Positions 1 through 5,266 of a DNA stretch of 5,266 nt are shown here, one piece after another. Where the stretch lies: the NCBI GenBank assembly GCA_947178015.1, contig CAMWWW010000181.1, positions 1 to 5,266 on the forward strand, written 5' to 3'. The notes beneath the pieces are model-generated. The model was not told the DNA's origin and made no database searches. It was given only the letters and a program-made list of their open reading frames with translations. The DNA is from an uncultured Clostridia bacterium. GTDB taxonomy: Bacteria; Bacillota; Clostridia; Lachnospirales; Lachnospiraceae. How positions within the stretch are numbered: the first letter of the stretch is position 1; the number at the start of each line of letters is the position of its first letter. The position numbers and the translations under genes are program-made.

Positions 1-1
1 G

Positions 2-103
2 CAAAGAATACGAGGAATTTATGAAAATGCAAGATATGGCACGGAGGAATGTACACAGGCGGATCTTGCAGAATTTAAGAGGCTGGTGGATGGAAGGGGT
101 TAG
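2..103 (+). CDS. C-terminal fragment of an unidentified upstream gene
   Basis: A frame open from the left edge to a TAG at 101-103 encodes about 33 residues, including the stretch YENARYGTEECTQADLAEF. It looks like a hydrophilic protein tail, but the fragment is too short to assign a family. A second frame (from base 3 to a TAG at 105-107) is also open and gives a more basic peptide, so the true frame is not certain. I prefer the first because its composition looks more protein-like. Either stop lies within 5 bases of the next start at 108, which suggests transcriptional and translational coupling with the HAD phosphatase gene. Confidence 0.35.
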   Translation, partial: QRIRGIYENARYGTEECTQADLAEFKRLVDGRG

Positions 104-107
104 GTAG

Positions 108-884
108 ATGATAAAATTGGTGGTCAGTGATGTGGATGGAACCCTGCTGCGAGGAGGAGAGCAAACTTTGCCGAAGGAGGCTGTGGAGACAATCCATGCA
201 TTAAAGGAGAAGGGTGTGTTATTTGTGGCGGCGAGCGGCAGACCCTATGCAGATCTCAAGCATCTTTTTGGCAATGTAGCAGAGGAAATAGGCTTTATTG
301 CGAGCGATGGAGCTTTTGTGAGCTATCAGTCGGAGGTGATAGGCAGGTTTCCGATTGACCGAGAGGCGGGTTTTTCCTTTATGCGGGAGATCTATATGGA
401 GACGGAGGCCGAGGTTGCCTTATATGGAAGCTATCTGGCCTATATGCTGCCAAAATCGGAACACTTTGCCGCTTATTTCCGGGAGACCATGCACCATCAT
501 GTGGAGCGTGTGAGCTGTATGAAGAGGGTGCCGGAGGAATATCTGAAAATTGGTATCTATCATGCTGAGGATGTACAGCGCTATGCCGGTGCTGTCGCAG
601 CGTATTGGAATCACAAGTTTCATAACGTGTATACTTCAAAAAATTGGATGGAATACACGGCAGCGGGCGTACATAAGGGGGCAGGGCTTGATAAGTTTCT
701 TGTCACTTTTGGCATTGCGCCGCAGGAGGTGCTTGCTTTCGGGGACAACAAAAATGATAAGGAGATGCTCGCGTTGGCTGGCTGCTCCTATGCCATGAGC
801 AGCGCGGCGGAGGAGATCAAGGCTTTCTGTGGGTATGAGACAGACAATCCGATAAAAACCATACGGGTTTTGTTTGGATTGTAG
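108..884 (+). CDS. Cof-type HAD-superfamily (IIB) hydrolase, probable sugar-phosphate phosphatase
   Basis: This 258-residue cytoplasmic protein carries all four HAD motifs in order. Motif I is DVDGTL, with the nucleophile Asp8 and the acid/base Asp10. Motif II is the SGR at 43-45, motif III is probably Lys190 in VHKGAGLDKFL, and motif IV is GDNKND (212-217), which binds Mg2+. The long cap between motifs II and III (about 80-180) and the total length fit the Cof/YbiV-like IIB family, which dephosphorylates sugar phosphates, flavin precursors or similar small phosphates. The actual substrate cannot be read from sequence. The start is supported by GGAAGGGG (92-99) 8 nt upstream and by the near-contact with the preceding gene. 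It sits before the promoter of the dehydratase operon, so it is probably a separate unit with no proven link to the microcompartment. Family assignment is firm; biological role is unknown. Confidence 0.93.
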   Translation: MIKLVVSDVDGTLLRGGEQTLPKEAVETIHALKEKGVLFVAASGRPYADLKHLFGNVAEEIGFIASDGAFVSYQSEVIGRFPIDREAGFSFMREIYMETEAEVALYGSYLAYMLPKSEHFAAYFRETMHHHVERVSCMKRVPEEYLKIGIYHAEDVQRYAGAVAAYWNHKFHNVYTSKNWMEYTAAGVHKGAGLDKFLVTFGIAPQEVLAFGDNKNDKEMLALAGCSYAMSSAAEEIKAFCGYETDNPIKTIRVLFGL

Positions 885-946
885 AAAATAAAGAGAGGGA
901 TATTGTTGATTTTTCTTTTTTTATGTTGTTTTTGCTTGGATTTCCA

Positions 947-975
947 TTGACAAGCTTTGGGCGCAAGAGTATAAT
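947..975 (+). promoter_or_regulatory. Consensus sigma-A promoter of the dehydratase/microcompartment operon
   Basis: The -35 box TTGACA (947-952) and -10 box TATAAT (970-975) are both perfect matches, separated by the optimal 17 bp. The T-rich stretch at about 911-933 could act as an UP element. Transcription would begin near 981-984, leaving a leader of about 80 nt before the dehydratase start at 1064. A promoter this strong usually needs a repressor to be switchable. No operator is clear, although GCTTG (934-938) and CAAGC (951-955) form a short inverted repeat that overlaps the -35 box. Confidence 0.85.
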
Positions 976-981
976 AAAAGT

Positions 982-1063
982 ATGGCATCGGAGAGGGTCT
1001 GTCATGTTGAAATCAGGGCTTGGCAGACTGCCGGAGCGAAATAAAATGAGAAGGAGGAAGGGT
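982..1063 (+). promoter_or_regulatory. 5' leader of the dehydratase mRNA, with the start-deciding ribosome site
   Basis: AAGGAGG at 1051-1057 lies 6 nt before the ATG at 1064 and is the strongest Shine-Dalgarno match in the region, so it decides the preferred dehydratase start. The leader also contains in-frame ATGs at 1004 and 1046. The one at 1004 is preceded by GGAGAGGG (990-997) at 6-nt spacing and is a credible alternative; the one at 1046 has no good ribosome site. GGCAGACTGCC (1022-1032) could form a tiny hairpin with a 3-nt loop. No known riboswitch or attenuator was recognised. Confidence 0.6.
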
Positions 1064-3589
1064 ATGAAGTATAATGCGGAGCCAGTCGCAAAAAGCCCAA
1101 GAATTCCGGCGCTTATCGACGATTTGTACAAAAGGCTGCCGGAGATTGAAGCAGATCGTGCGGTCCTGTTGACAGAATCCTACAAGGAGACGGAAGGGAT
1201 GCCGATCATAACCAGACGAGCGTTGGCATTTGAGAAGATTCTTGCTCATATTCCGATTGTAATACGTCCGGGTGAGCTGCTGCTTGGAAGCACGACAAAG
1301 AAACCAAGGGGCTGTCAAGTATTCCCAGAATTTTCTTTTGCGTGGCTGGAGGAAGAATTCGACACGATTGCAGAGCGCGCGGCAGATCCGTTCTACATAG
1401 CAGAGGATACGAAGAAGACGCTGCATGAGGTGTATCAATACTGGAAGGGAAAGACCACCAGCGAGCTGGCTGCTTCCTATATGACTCCTGAGACACGCAA
1501 GGCGCAGGATCATAATATGTTTACGGCGGGGAATTATTTCTATAACGGCGTGGGGCATGTCACAGTGAAATATTGGGAAGTGCTTGAGATAGGTTATAGT
1601 GGAATCCGCAAGAAGGCAGAAGATGAGTTAGCTTCCTGTATGCCGGGGGATGCGGACTATGCGAAGAAGAGTCATTTTTTAAATGCCGTGATCACAAGCT
1701 GCAATGCGGTGATTCATTATGCAAATCGTTATGCCGATCTGGCGCAGAAGGAAGCGGAACAGTGCAGCGATCCGGTGAGGAAGGCTGAACTGATGCAGAT
1801 GGCGAAGAACTGCCGCAGAGTGCCGGAGTTTGGTGCGACGAGCTTTTATGAGGCGTGTCAGTCTTTCTGGTTTGTGCAGATGCTGTTGCAGGTGGAATCA
1901 AGCGGACATTCGATCTCGCCGGGACGTTTTGATCAGTATATGTATCCTTACTATAAGAAGGATTTGGAAGAAGGCAGAATTACAAGGGAGTTTGCACAAG
2001 AATTAATTGATAATATCTGGGTAAAGCTGAATGATTTAAATAAGGTGAGGGACGCGGCGTCAGCGGAGGGTTTTGCCGGCTATGGCTTGTTCCAGAACCT
2101 GATTGTCGGCGGACAGGACAGCGAGGGTATGGATGTGACCAATGATCTGTCCTTTATGTGTCTGGAGGCGTCCATTCAGGTGCCGCTGCCGCAGCCTTCT
2201 CTGTCAATCCGCGTGTGGAACGGCACGCCGACCGATTTGATGCTCAAGGCGGCTGAGGTGACAAGGACAGGCATCGGTCTTCCCGCATATTACAATGATG
2301 AGGTGATTATCCCGGCACTGGTCAACAGAGGGATTTCACTGGCGGATGCAAGAGACTATAATATTATCGGCTGTGTGGAGCCGCAGAAGGCTGGCAAGAC
2401 AGAGGGCTGGCACGATGCCGCATTTTTCAATATGTGCCGCGTGCTGGAGCTGGTATTTTCCAATGGTATGGACAAGGGCGAGCAGGTTGGAATCCGCACG
2501 GGCGACGTGACACAGATGAAGACTTTTGAGGAATTTTACAGCGCCTATAAGGCTCAGATGGAATATATGATCAGCCTTTTGGTCAATGCGGACAATGCCA
2601 TAGATGTCGCTCATGCAGAGCGCTGCCCGCTGCCTTTTGAATCCTGTATGCTGGATGACTGTATTAAGCGGGGAAAGAGCACACAGGAGGGCGGTGCAGT
2701 CTATAATTTCACAGGTCCTCAGGGATTTGGTATCGCCAATGTGGCAGATTCTCTCAGTGCGGTAAGAAAGCTGGTGTTTGAGGATCGCACGGTGTCGATG
2801 GCAGAGCTGAAGGAGGCGCTGGAGAATAACTTTGGACGAGGCATCTCAGCGCAGAAGGCGGAGGAAGTCACAAAGGAAGTGGTCAGAGCCATGACAAGCA
2901 TGGGGAAGACGGTGAGCGAGGAACAGATAGCGCAGATTTTTGTGACGGCGCTTTCCGGCAGCGTGAGCGAGGAGAAGAAGAATCGCTACAACGAGATTCT
3001 CGCGTTGATTGAAGCGGTTCCAAAGTATGGAAACGACATAGAAGAAGTCGATCTATTTGCCCGCGACGTGGCGTATACTTATACAAAGCCGCTGGAGAAG
3101 TACAAGAATCCAAGGGGCGGAATCTTTCAGGCAGGCTTATATCCTGTATCAGCCAATGTGCCATTGGGTCAGCAGACTGGAGCAACGCCGGATGGGCGTC
3201 TTGCGAACACGCCGGTTGCGGATGGAGTGGGACCAATGTCAGGAAGAGACGTGCACGGACCCACCGCGACAGCAAATTCTGTGGCAAGGCTGGATCACGC
3301 GATCGCATCGAATGGTACCTTGTTTAATCAAAAGTTCCATCCTTCTGCATTAAAGGGAAGGACCGGACTTCTTAATTTCACCGCATTGATCCGCACCTTC
3401 TTTGACAAGAAGGGGATGCATATGCAGTTTAATGTGGTCAGCCGCGAAACCTTGCTGGATGCACAGAAGAATCCAGAGAAATATAAGACGCTAGTGGTGC
3501 GCGTGGCAGGTTACAGTGCATTGTTTACTACCTTGTCCCGCTCCCTTCAAGATGACATTATCAACCGGACAGAGCAAAACGGACTATAG
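1064..3589 (+). CDS. Glycyl radical diol/glycerol dehydratase, B12-independent (probable 1,2-propanediol dehydratase)
   Basis: This 841-residue enzyme would dehydrate 1,2-propanediol to propionaldehyde, or glycerol to 3-hydroxypropionaldehyde, by radical chemistry without coenzyme B12. Visible active-site features, by alignment from memory to Clostridium butyricum glycerol dehydratase, are His165 (NGVGHV), His282-Ser283 (SGHSISP), the thiyl-radical Cys437 and Glu439 in GCVEPQ, and Asp451 in TEGWHD. Gly816 in RVAGYSA carries the glycyl radical. The PFL-like barrel spans most of the chain and the glycyl radical domain is at the C-terminus. It is about 50 residues longer than glycerol dehydratase because of an insert near 592-640. 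The start at 1064 is chosen from its ribosome site, the promoter at 947-975 and the matching family N-terminus; the frame stays open upstream to 923, before the transcript begins. The activase gene follows 9 nt downstream. The length and the PduU/PduV-like neighbours favour propanediol over glycerol, but the substrate is inferred. GCVEP plus the full diol-dehydratase set argues against pyruvate formate-lyase. Confidence 0.93.
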   Translation: MKYNAEPVAKSPRIPALIDDLYKRLPEIEADRAVLLTESYKETEGMPIITRRALAFEKILAHIPIVIRPGELLLGSTTKKPRGCQVFPEFSFAWLEEEFDTIAERAADPFYIAEDTKKTLHEVYQYWKGKTTSELAASYMTPETRKAQDHNMFTAGNYFYNGVGHVTVKYWEVLEIGYSGIRKKAEDELASCMPGDADYAKKSHFLNAVITSCNAVIHYANRYADLAQKEAEQCSDPVRKAELMQMAKNCRRVPEFGATSFYEACQSFWFVQMLLQVESSGHSISPGRFDQYMYPYYKKDLEEGRITREFAQELIDNIWVKLNDLNKVRDAASAEGFAGYGLFQNLIVGGQDSEGMDVTNDLSFMCLEASIQVPLPQPSLSIRVWNGTPTDLMLKAAEVTRTGIGLPAYYNDEVIIPALVNRGISLADARDYNIIGCVEPQKAGKTEGWHDAAFFNMCRVLELVFSNGMDKGEQVGIRTGDVTQMKTFEEFYSAYKAQMEYMISLLVNADNAIDVAHAERCPLPFESCMLDDCIKRGKSTQEGGAVYNFTGPQGFGIANVADSLSAVRKLVFEDRTVSMAELKEALENNFGRGISAQKAEEVTKEVVRAMTSMGKTVSEEQIAQIFVTALSGSVSEEKKNRYNEILALIEAVPKYGNDIEEVDLFARDVAYTYTKPLEKYKNPRGGIFQAGLYPVSANVPLGQQTGATPDGRLANTPVADGVGPMSGRDVHGPTATANSVARLDHAIASNGTLFNQKFHPSALKGRTGLLNFTALIRTFFDKKGMHMQFNVVSRETLLDAQKNPEKYKTLVVRVAGYSALFTTLSRSLQDDIINRTEQNGL

Positions 3590-3598
3590 GGAGAATAT

Positions 3599-4396
3599 AT
3601 GGAAGAAAACAGAGAGTACTGGGGAATTCAGGGTAGAATATTTGATATTCAGAGATATTCCATCCATGATGGTCCGGGAATCCGCTCCATAGTTTTTTTA
3701 AAGGGCTGCTATCTGCGCTGCCGCTGGTGCTGCAATCCTGAGTCACAAGAATTCAAGATTCAGAATATGACAGTGGCGGGCAAACAAAAGGTGATTGGGC
3801 GTGATGTGACCGTGTCGGAGGTGATGGCGGAGCTGGATAAGGATGAGGCATATTATAGGCGCTCCGGCGGAGGGATTACTCTGTCGGGAGGAGAGTGCTT
3901 ATTTCAGCCGGATTTCTCAGCCGCGATTTTGCGCGCAGCAAAGGAGCGGGGCTATCACACGGCGATTGAATCCACCGGCTGTGCACCCTACGAGGAAATA
4001 CAGAAACTGCTTCCCTATCTGGATCTGTACCTGATGGATATCAAGCACATGAATTCGGACAAGCACAAGCAATTTACCGGGCAGCCCAATGAAAGGATTC
4101 TTGAAAATGCGAGGCGCATTGCGCAGGATGCAAAGGAGCTGATCATCCGTGTCCCTGTAATTCCGACCTTTAATAATACAGAAGAGGAAATCCGCGATAT
4201 TTCTTTATTTGCTGCCTCCCTGCCAAAAGTGAAACAGCTTCATCTGCTTCCTTATCACAGGCTGGGACAGGACAAATATACTGGGCTTGGCAGAACCTAT
4301 ACGCTTGCCGATATTGAGCCGATGACAGAGGAGTATATGCAGGGGCTTTTAAGGACGGCAGAGCACTGTGGTCTGCGCTGCCAGATAGGAGGCTAG
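3599..4396 (+). CDS. Glycyl radical enzyme activating enzyme (radical SAM), short form
   Basis: This 265-residue enzyme would reductively cleave S-adenosylmethionine and abstract a hydrogen from Gly816 of the dehydratase encoded just upstream. The radical SAM cluster motif CxxxCxxC is C37-C41-C44 (CYLRCRWC). Other family signatures are the N-terminal SIHDGPGIR (21-29), SGGE (96-99, SAM amino-group contact), DIKHMNSDKHKQFTG (147-161), RVPVIPTFN (184-192) and LLPYHRLGQDKY (216-227). The ferredoxin-like insert with extra cysteine clusters, present in many activases of about 300 residues, is absent: after CNPES (45-49) only some 20 residues precede the next conserved helix. In this it resembles pyruvate formate-lyase activase. 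The start is supported by AGGGAG (3588-3593), which overlaps the dehydratase stop. The next gene begins 4 nt after its stop. Assignment as an activase is firm; its partner is inferred from adjacency. Confidence 0.95.
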   Translation: MEENREYWGIQGRIFDIQRYSIHDGPGIRSIVFLKGCYLRCRWCCNPESQEFKIQNMTVAGKQKVIGRDVTVSEVMAELDKDEAYYRRSGGGITLSGGECLFQPDFSAAILRAAKERGYHTAIESTGCAPYEEIQKLLPYLDLYLMDIKHMNSDKHKQFTGQPNERILENARRIAQDAKELIIRVPVIPTFNNTEEEIRDISLFAASLPKVKQLHLLPYHRLGQDKYTGLGRTYTLADIEPMTEEYMQGLLRTAEHCGLRCQIGG

Positions 4397-4400
4397 GCAA

Positions 4401-4763
4401 ATGGATAGGGAAGATAAGATGAGAATTGTCCAAGAGCTGGTGCCCGGAAAACAGATTACGCTGGCGCATATTATAGCGAACCCAGATACCATTCTGTATC
4501 AGAAGCTGGGACTTGATCCCGCCGTGGATTACACGGGAGGAGGCGCGATCGGCATTGTCACGATGAGTCCGAGTGAGACGGCTGTGATCGCCGCAGATCT
4601 CGCCATAAAGGCATCTGGGATAGAGCTGGGATTTGTGGACCGCTTTAGCGGGACGCTAATTATAACTGGGAGCATCTCGGAGGTCGAGGCTTCCCTGCGG
4701 TCGATTCTCGACTATACACAGGATAAGCTTGCATTTACCGTGTGCGAGATAACCCGCACCTAG
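4401..4763 (+). CDS. pduU: Bacterial microcompartment shell protein, PduU/EutS family
   Basis: This 120-residue protein is a circularly permuted BMC-domain shell subunit, expected to form hexamers in the facets of a polyhedral protein shell. The N-terminus (IVQELVPGKQITLAHIIANP, 9-28) matches the PduU/EutS strand that forms the small central beta-barrel. The core runs through AIGIVTMSPSETAVIAADLA (49-68) and GFVDRFSGTLIITG (77-90), and it ends in ITRT as Salmonella PduU does. A glycine-rich stretch DYTGGG (43-48) sits where PduU and EutS, as I remember them, are about 5 residues shorter. The start is supported by AGGAGG (4387-4392) at 8-nt spacing; a second in-frame ATG at 4419 lacks a comparable site. 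The gene lies 4 nt after the activase, so shell and enzyme expression are coupled. PduU and EutS are hard to separate by sequence; the tail and context favour PduU. Confidence 0.93.
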   Translation: MDREDKMRIVQELVPGKQITLAHIIANPDTILYQKLGLDPAVDYTGGGAIGIVTMSPSETAVIAADLAIKASGIELGFVDRFSGTLIITGSISEVEASLRSILDYTQDKLAFTVCEITRT

Positions 4764-4782
4764 ACGGCAGACGAGGCTGGGC

Positions 4783-5238
4783 ATGAAAAAAATAATTCTG
4801 ATGGGCCGCAGTGAATGTGGAAAAACCTCGCTGACGCAGGCAATGCGCGGGGAGCGGATTATGTATCACAAAACACAGTACATCAATCATTATGATGTGA
4901 TTATCGACACGCCGGGGGAGTACGCAGAAAATAAGATACTTGGCAGGGCGTTGGCTCTGTATTCCTATGAGGCAGACGTCGTTGGTCTGCTTGCCAGCGC
5001 GACAGAGTCCTACACGTTGTATCCGCCCAATATTACCTGTATGGTAAACAGGGAGGTGATCGGGATTGTCACACAGATTGACAAGCCCGGCGCAAGAGCA
5101 GAGCTGGCAGCAGGATGGCTTAGAAATGCAGGATGCAAAGATATTTTCTTTGTCAGCTCCGTAACCGGAGAAGGGGTGGCAGAGATTTTGGAACACCTGC
5201 GCGAGCCGGGCGACGTTCTGCCATGGGATGAAAAATAA
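4783..5238 (+). CDS. pduV: PduV/EutP-family microcompartment-associated small GTPase
   Basis: This 151-residue soluble P-loop protein of the Ras-like fold has a Walker A motif G8-RSEC-GKT (8-15), a G3 DTPG (42-45) followed by EY as in EutP/PduV, a G4-like TQID (97-100) and a G5-like SSVTGEG (125-131). The length is typical of the family. In Salmonella, PduV is reported to associate with the microcompartment exterior and to interact with PduU; the exact role of the family is unsettled (shell positioning, or an acetate-kinase-like activity reported for EutP). The start at 4783 has GAGG (4773-4776) 6 nt upstream and lies 19 nt after the shell gene, so it is probably the fourth gene of the same operon. 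The G4 lysine is replaced by glutamine. The gene is complete and ends in TAA. PduV versus EutP rests on the dehydratase context rather than on the protein itself. Confidence 0.88.
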   Translation: MKKIILMGRSECGKTSLTQAMRGERIMYHKTQYINHYDVIIDTPGEYAENKILGRALALYSYEADVVGLLASATESYTLYPPNITCMVNREVIGIVTQIDKPGARAELAAGWLRNAGCKDIFFVSSVTGEGVAEILEHLREPGDVLPWDEK

Positions 5239-5266
5239 GGCTGGTTTTCCTTGACGTAGTGAGACT

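Noticed and set aside
886..933. Possible terminator after the HAD gene (AAATAAAGA pairing with TCTTTTTTT)
   Set aside because: The stem is almost entirely A-T with a mismatch and a long loop; there is no GC-rich hairpin before the T-run. The T-rich stretch fits an UP element equally well.
947..969. Catabolite-repression (cre) operator overlapping the -35 box
   Set aside because: The TTGACAAGC segment begins like a cre site, but the central CG is replaced by GC and the right half does not match.
995..1032. Structured regulatory RNA in the leader (GTCTG 997-1001 with CAGAC 1024-1028, or the hairpin at 1022-1032)
   Set aside because: The two pairings are short, mutually exclusive, lack a U-run, and resemble no known riboswitch core.
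923..1063. Dehydratase frame extended to the ATG at 923 (888 residues)
   Set aside because: The promoter at 947-975 lies inside this stretch, so the ATG at 923 would not be on that transcript. It has no ribosome site, and the family N-terminus aligns with the start at 1064.
817..1131. Minus-strand open frame of about 104 residues across the intergenic region
   Set aside because: It overlaps the dehydratase start and the promoter, shows no recognisable family or ribosome site, and has low-complexity composition; it is most likely chance.
1013..1558. Minus-strand open frame of 181 residues inside the dehydratase gene
   Set aside because: It is fully antisense to a strongly conserved coding region and rich in Arg, Cys, Leu and Ser as expected for a shadow frame.
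4735..5196. Minus-strand open frame of 153 residues opposite the GTPase gene
   Set aside because: It is the antisense of a gene with clear GTPase motifs; its own product has no recognisable domain.
5239..5266. Start of a fifth gene or a terminator after the GTPase
   Set aside because: Only 28 bases remain, with no ribosome site plus start codon and no hairpin. The TTGACG there is an isolated -35-like match.

Overview
The window looks like chromosomal DNA of an anaerobic, gut-type Clostridia, most likely Lachnospiraceae. This is inferred from strong AGGAGG-type ribosome sites, tightly packed same-strand genes, a mix of AGA/AGG and CGC arginine codons, and an oxygen-sensitive glycyl radical enzyme of a type common in that family. 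Every credible gene is on the + strand. No rRNA, tRNA, CRISPR array, insertion sequence or long repeat was seen.

Bases 1-107 hold the tail of an unidentified upstream gene. A Cof-type HAD phosphatase follows (108-884). Bases 885-1063 are non-coding and contain a textbook housekeeping promoter, TTGACA - 17 bp - TATAAT (947-975), followed by an ~80-nt leader with a strong Shine-Dalgarno site. This promoter starts a new transcription unit of four tightly spaced genes. They are a glycyl radical diol/glycerol dehydratase (1064-3589), its radical-SAM activating enzyme (3599-4396), a PduU/EutS-type bacterial microcompartment (BMC) shell protein (4401-4763) and a PduV/EutP-type small GTPase (4783-5238). 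The operon probably continues past the right edge; the last 28 bases contain no supportable gene.

The four genes read as the front end of a coenzyme-B12-independent 1,2-propanediol (or glycerol) utilisation microcompartment of the glycyl-radical (GRM) class. The activase would use SAM to install a glycyl radical on Gly816 of the dehydratase. The dehydratase would convert 1,2-propanediol, for example from fucose or rhamnose fermentation, to propionaldehyde inside a protein shell. The PduU-like protein would be a shell component and the PduV-like GTPase an accessory of that shell. Aldehyde dehydrogenase, alcohol dehydrogenase, PduL and the main hexameric and pentameric shell proteins are not in the window and should lie downstream if this reading is right.

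GRE-type microcompartment loci are a known class, so this is not a wholly new system. The details worth a second look are an activase without the usual ferredoxin-like insert, a ~50-residue charged insert in the dehydratase relative to clostridial glycerol dehydratase, a glycine-rich insert in the shell protein, a non-standard G4 motif in the GTPase, and a possible second start giving the dehydratase a very basic N-terminus.
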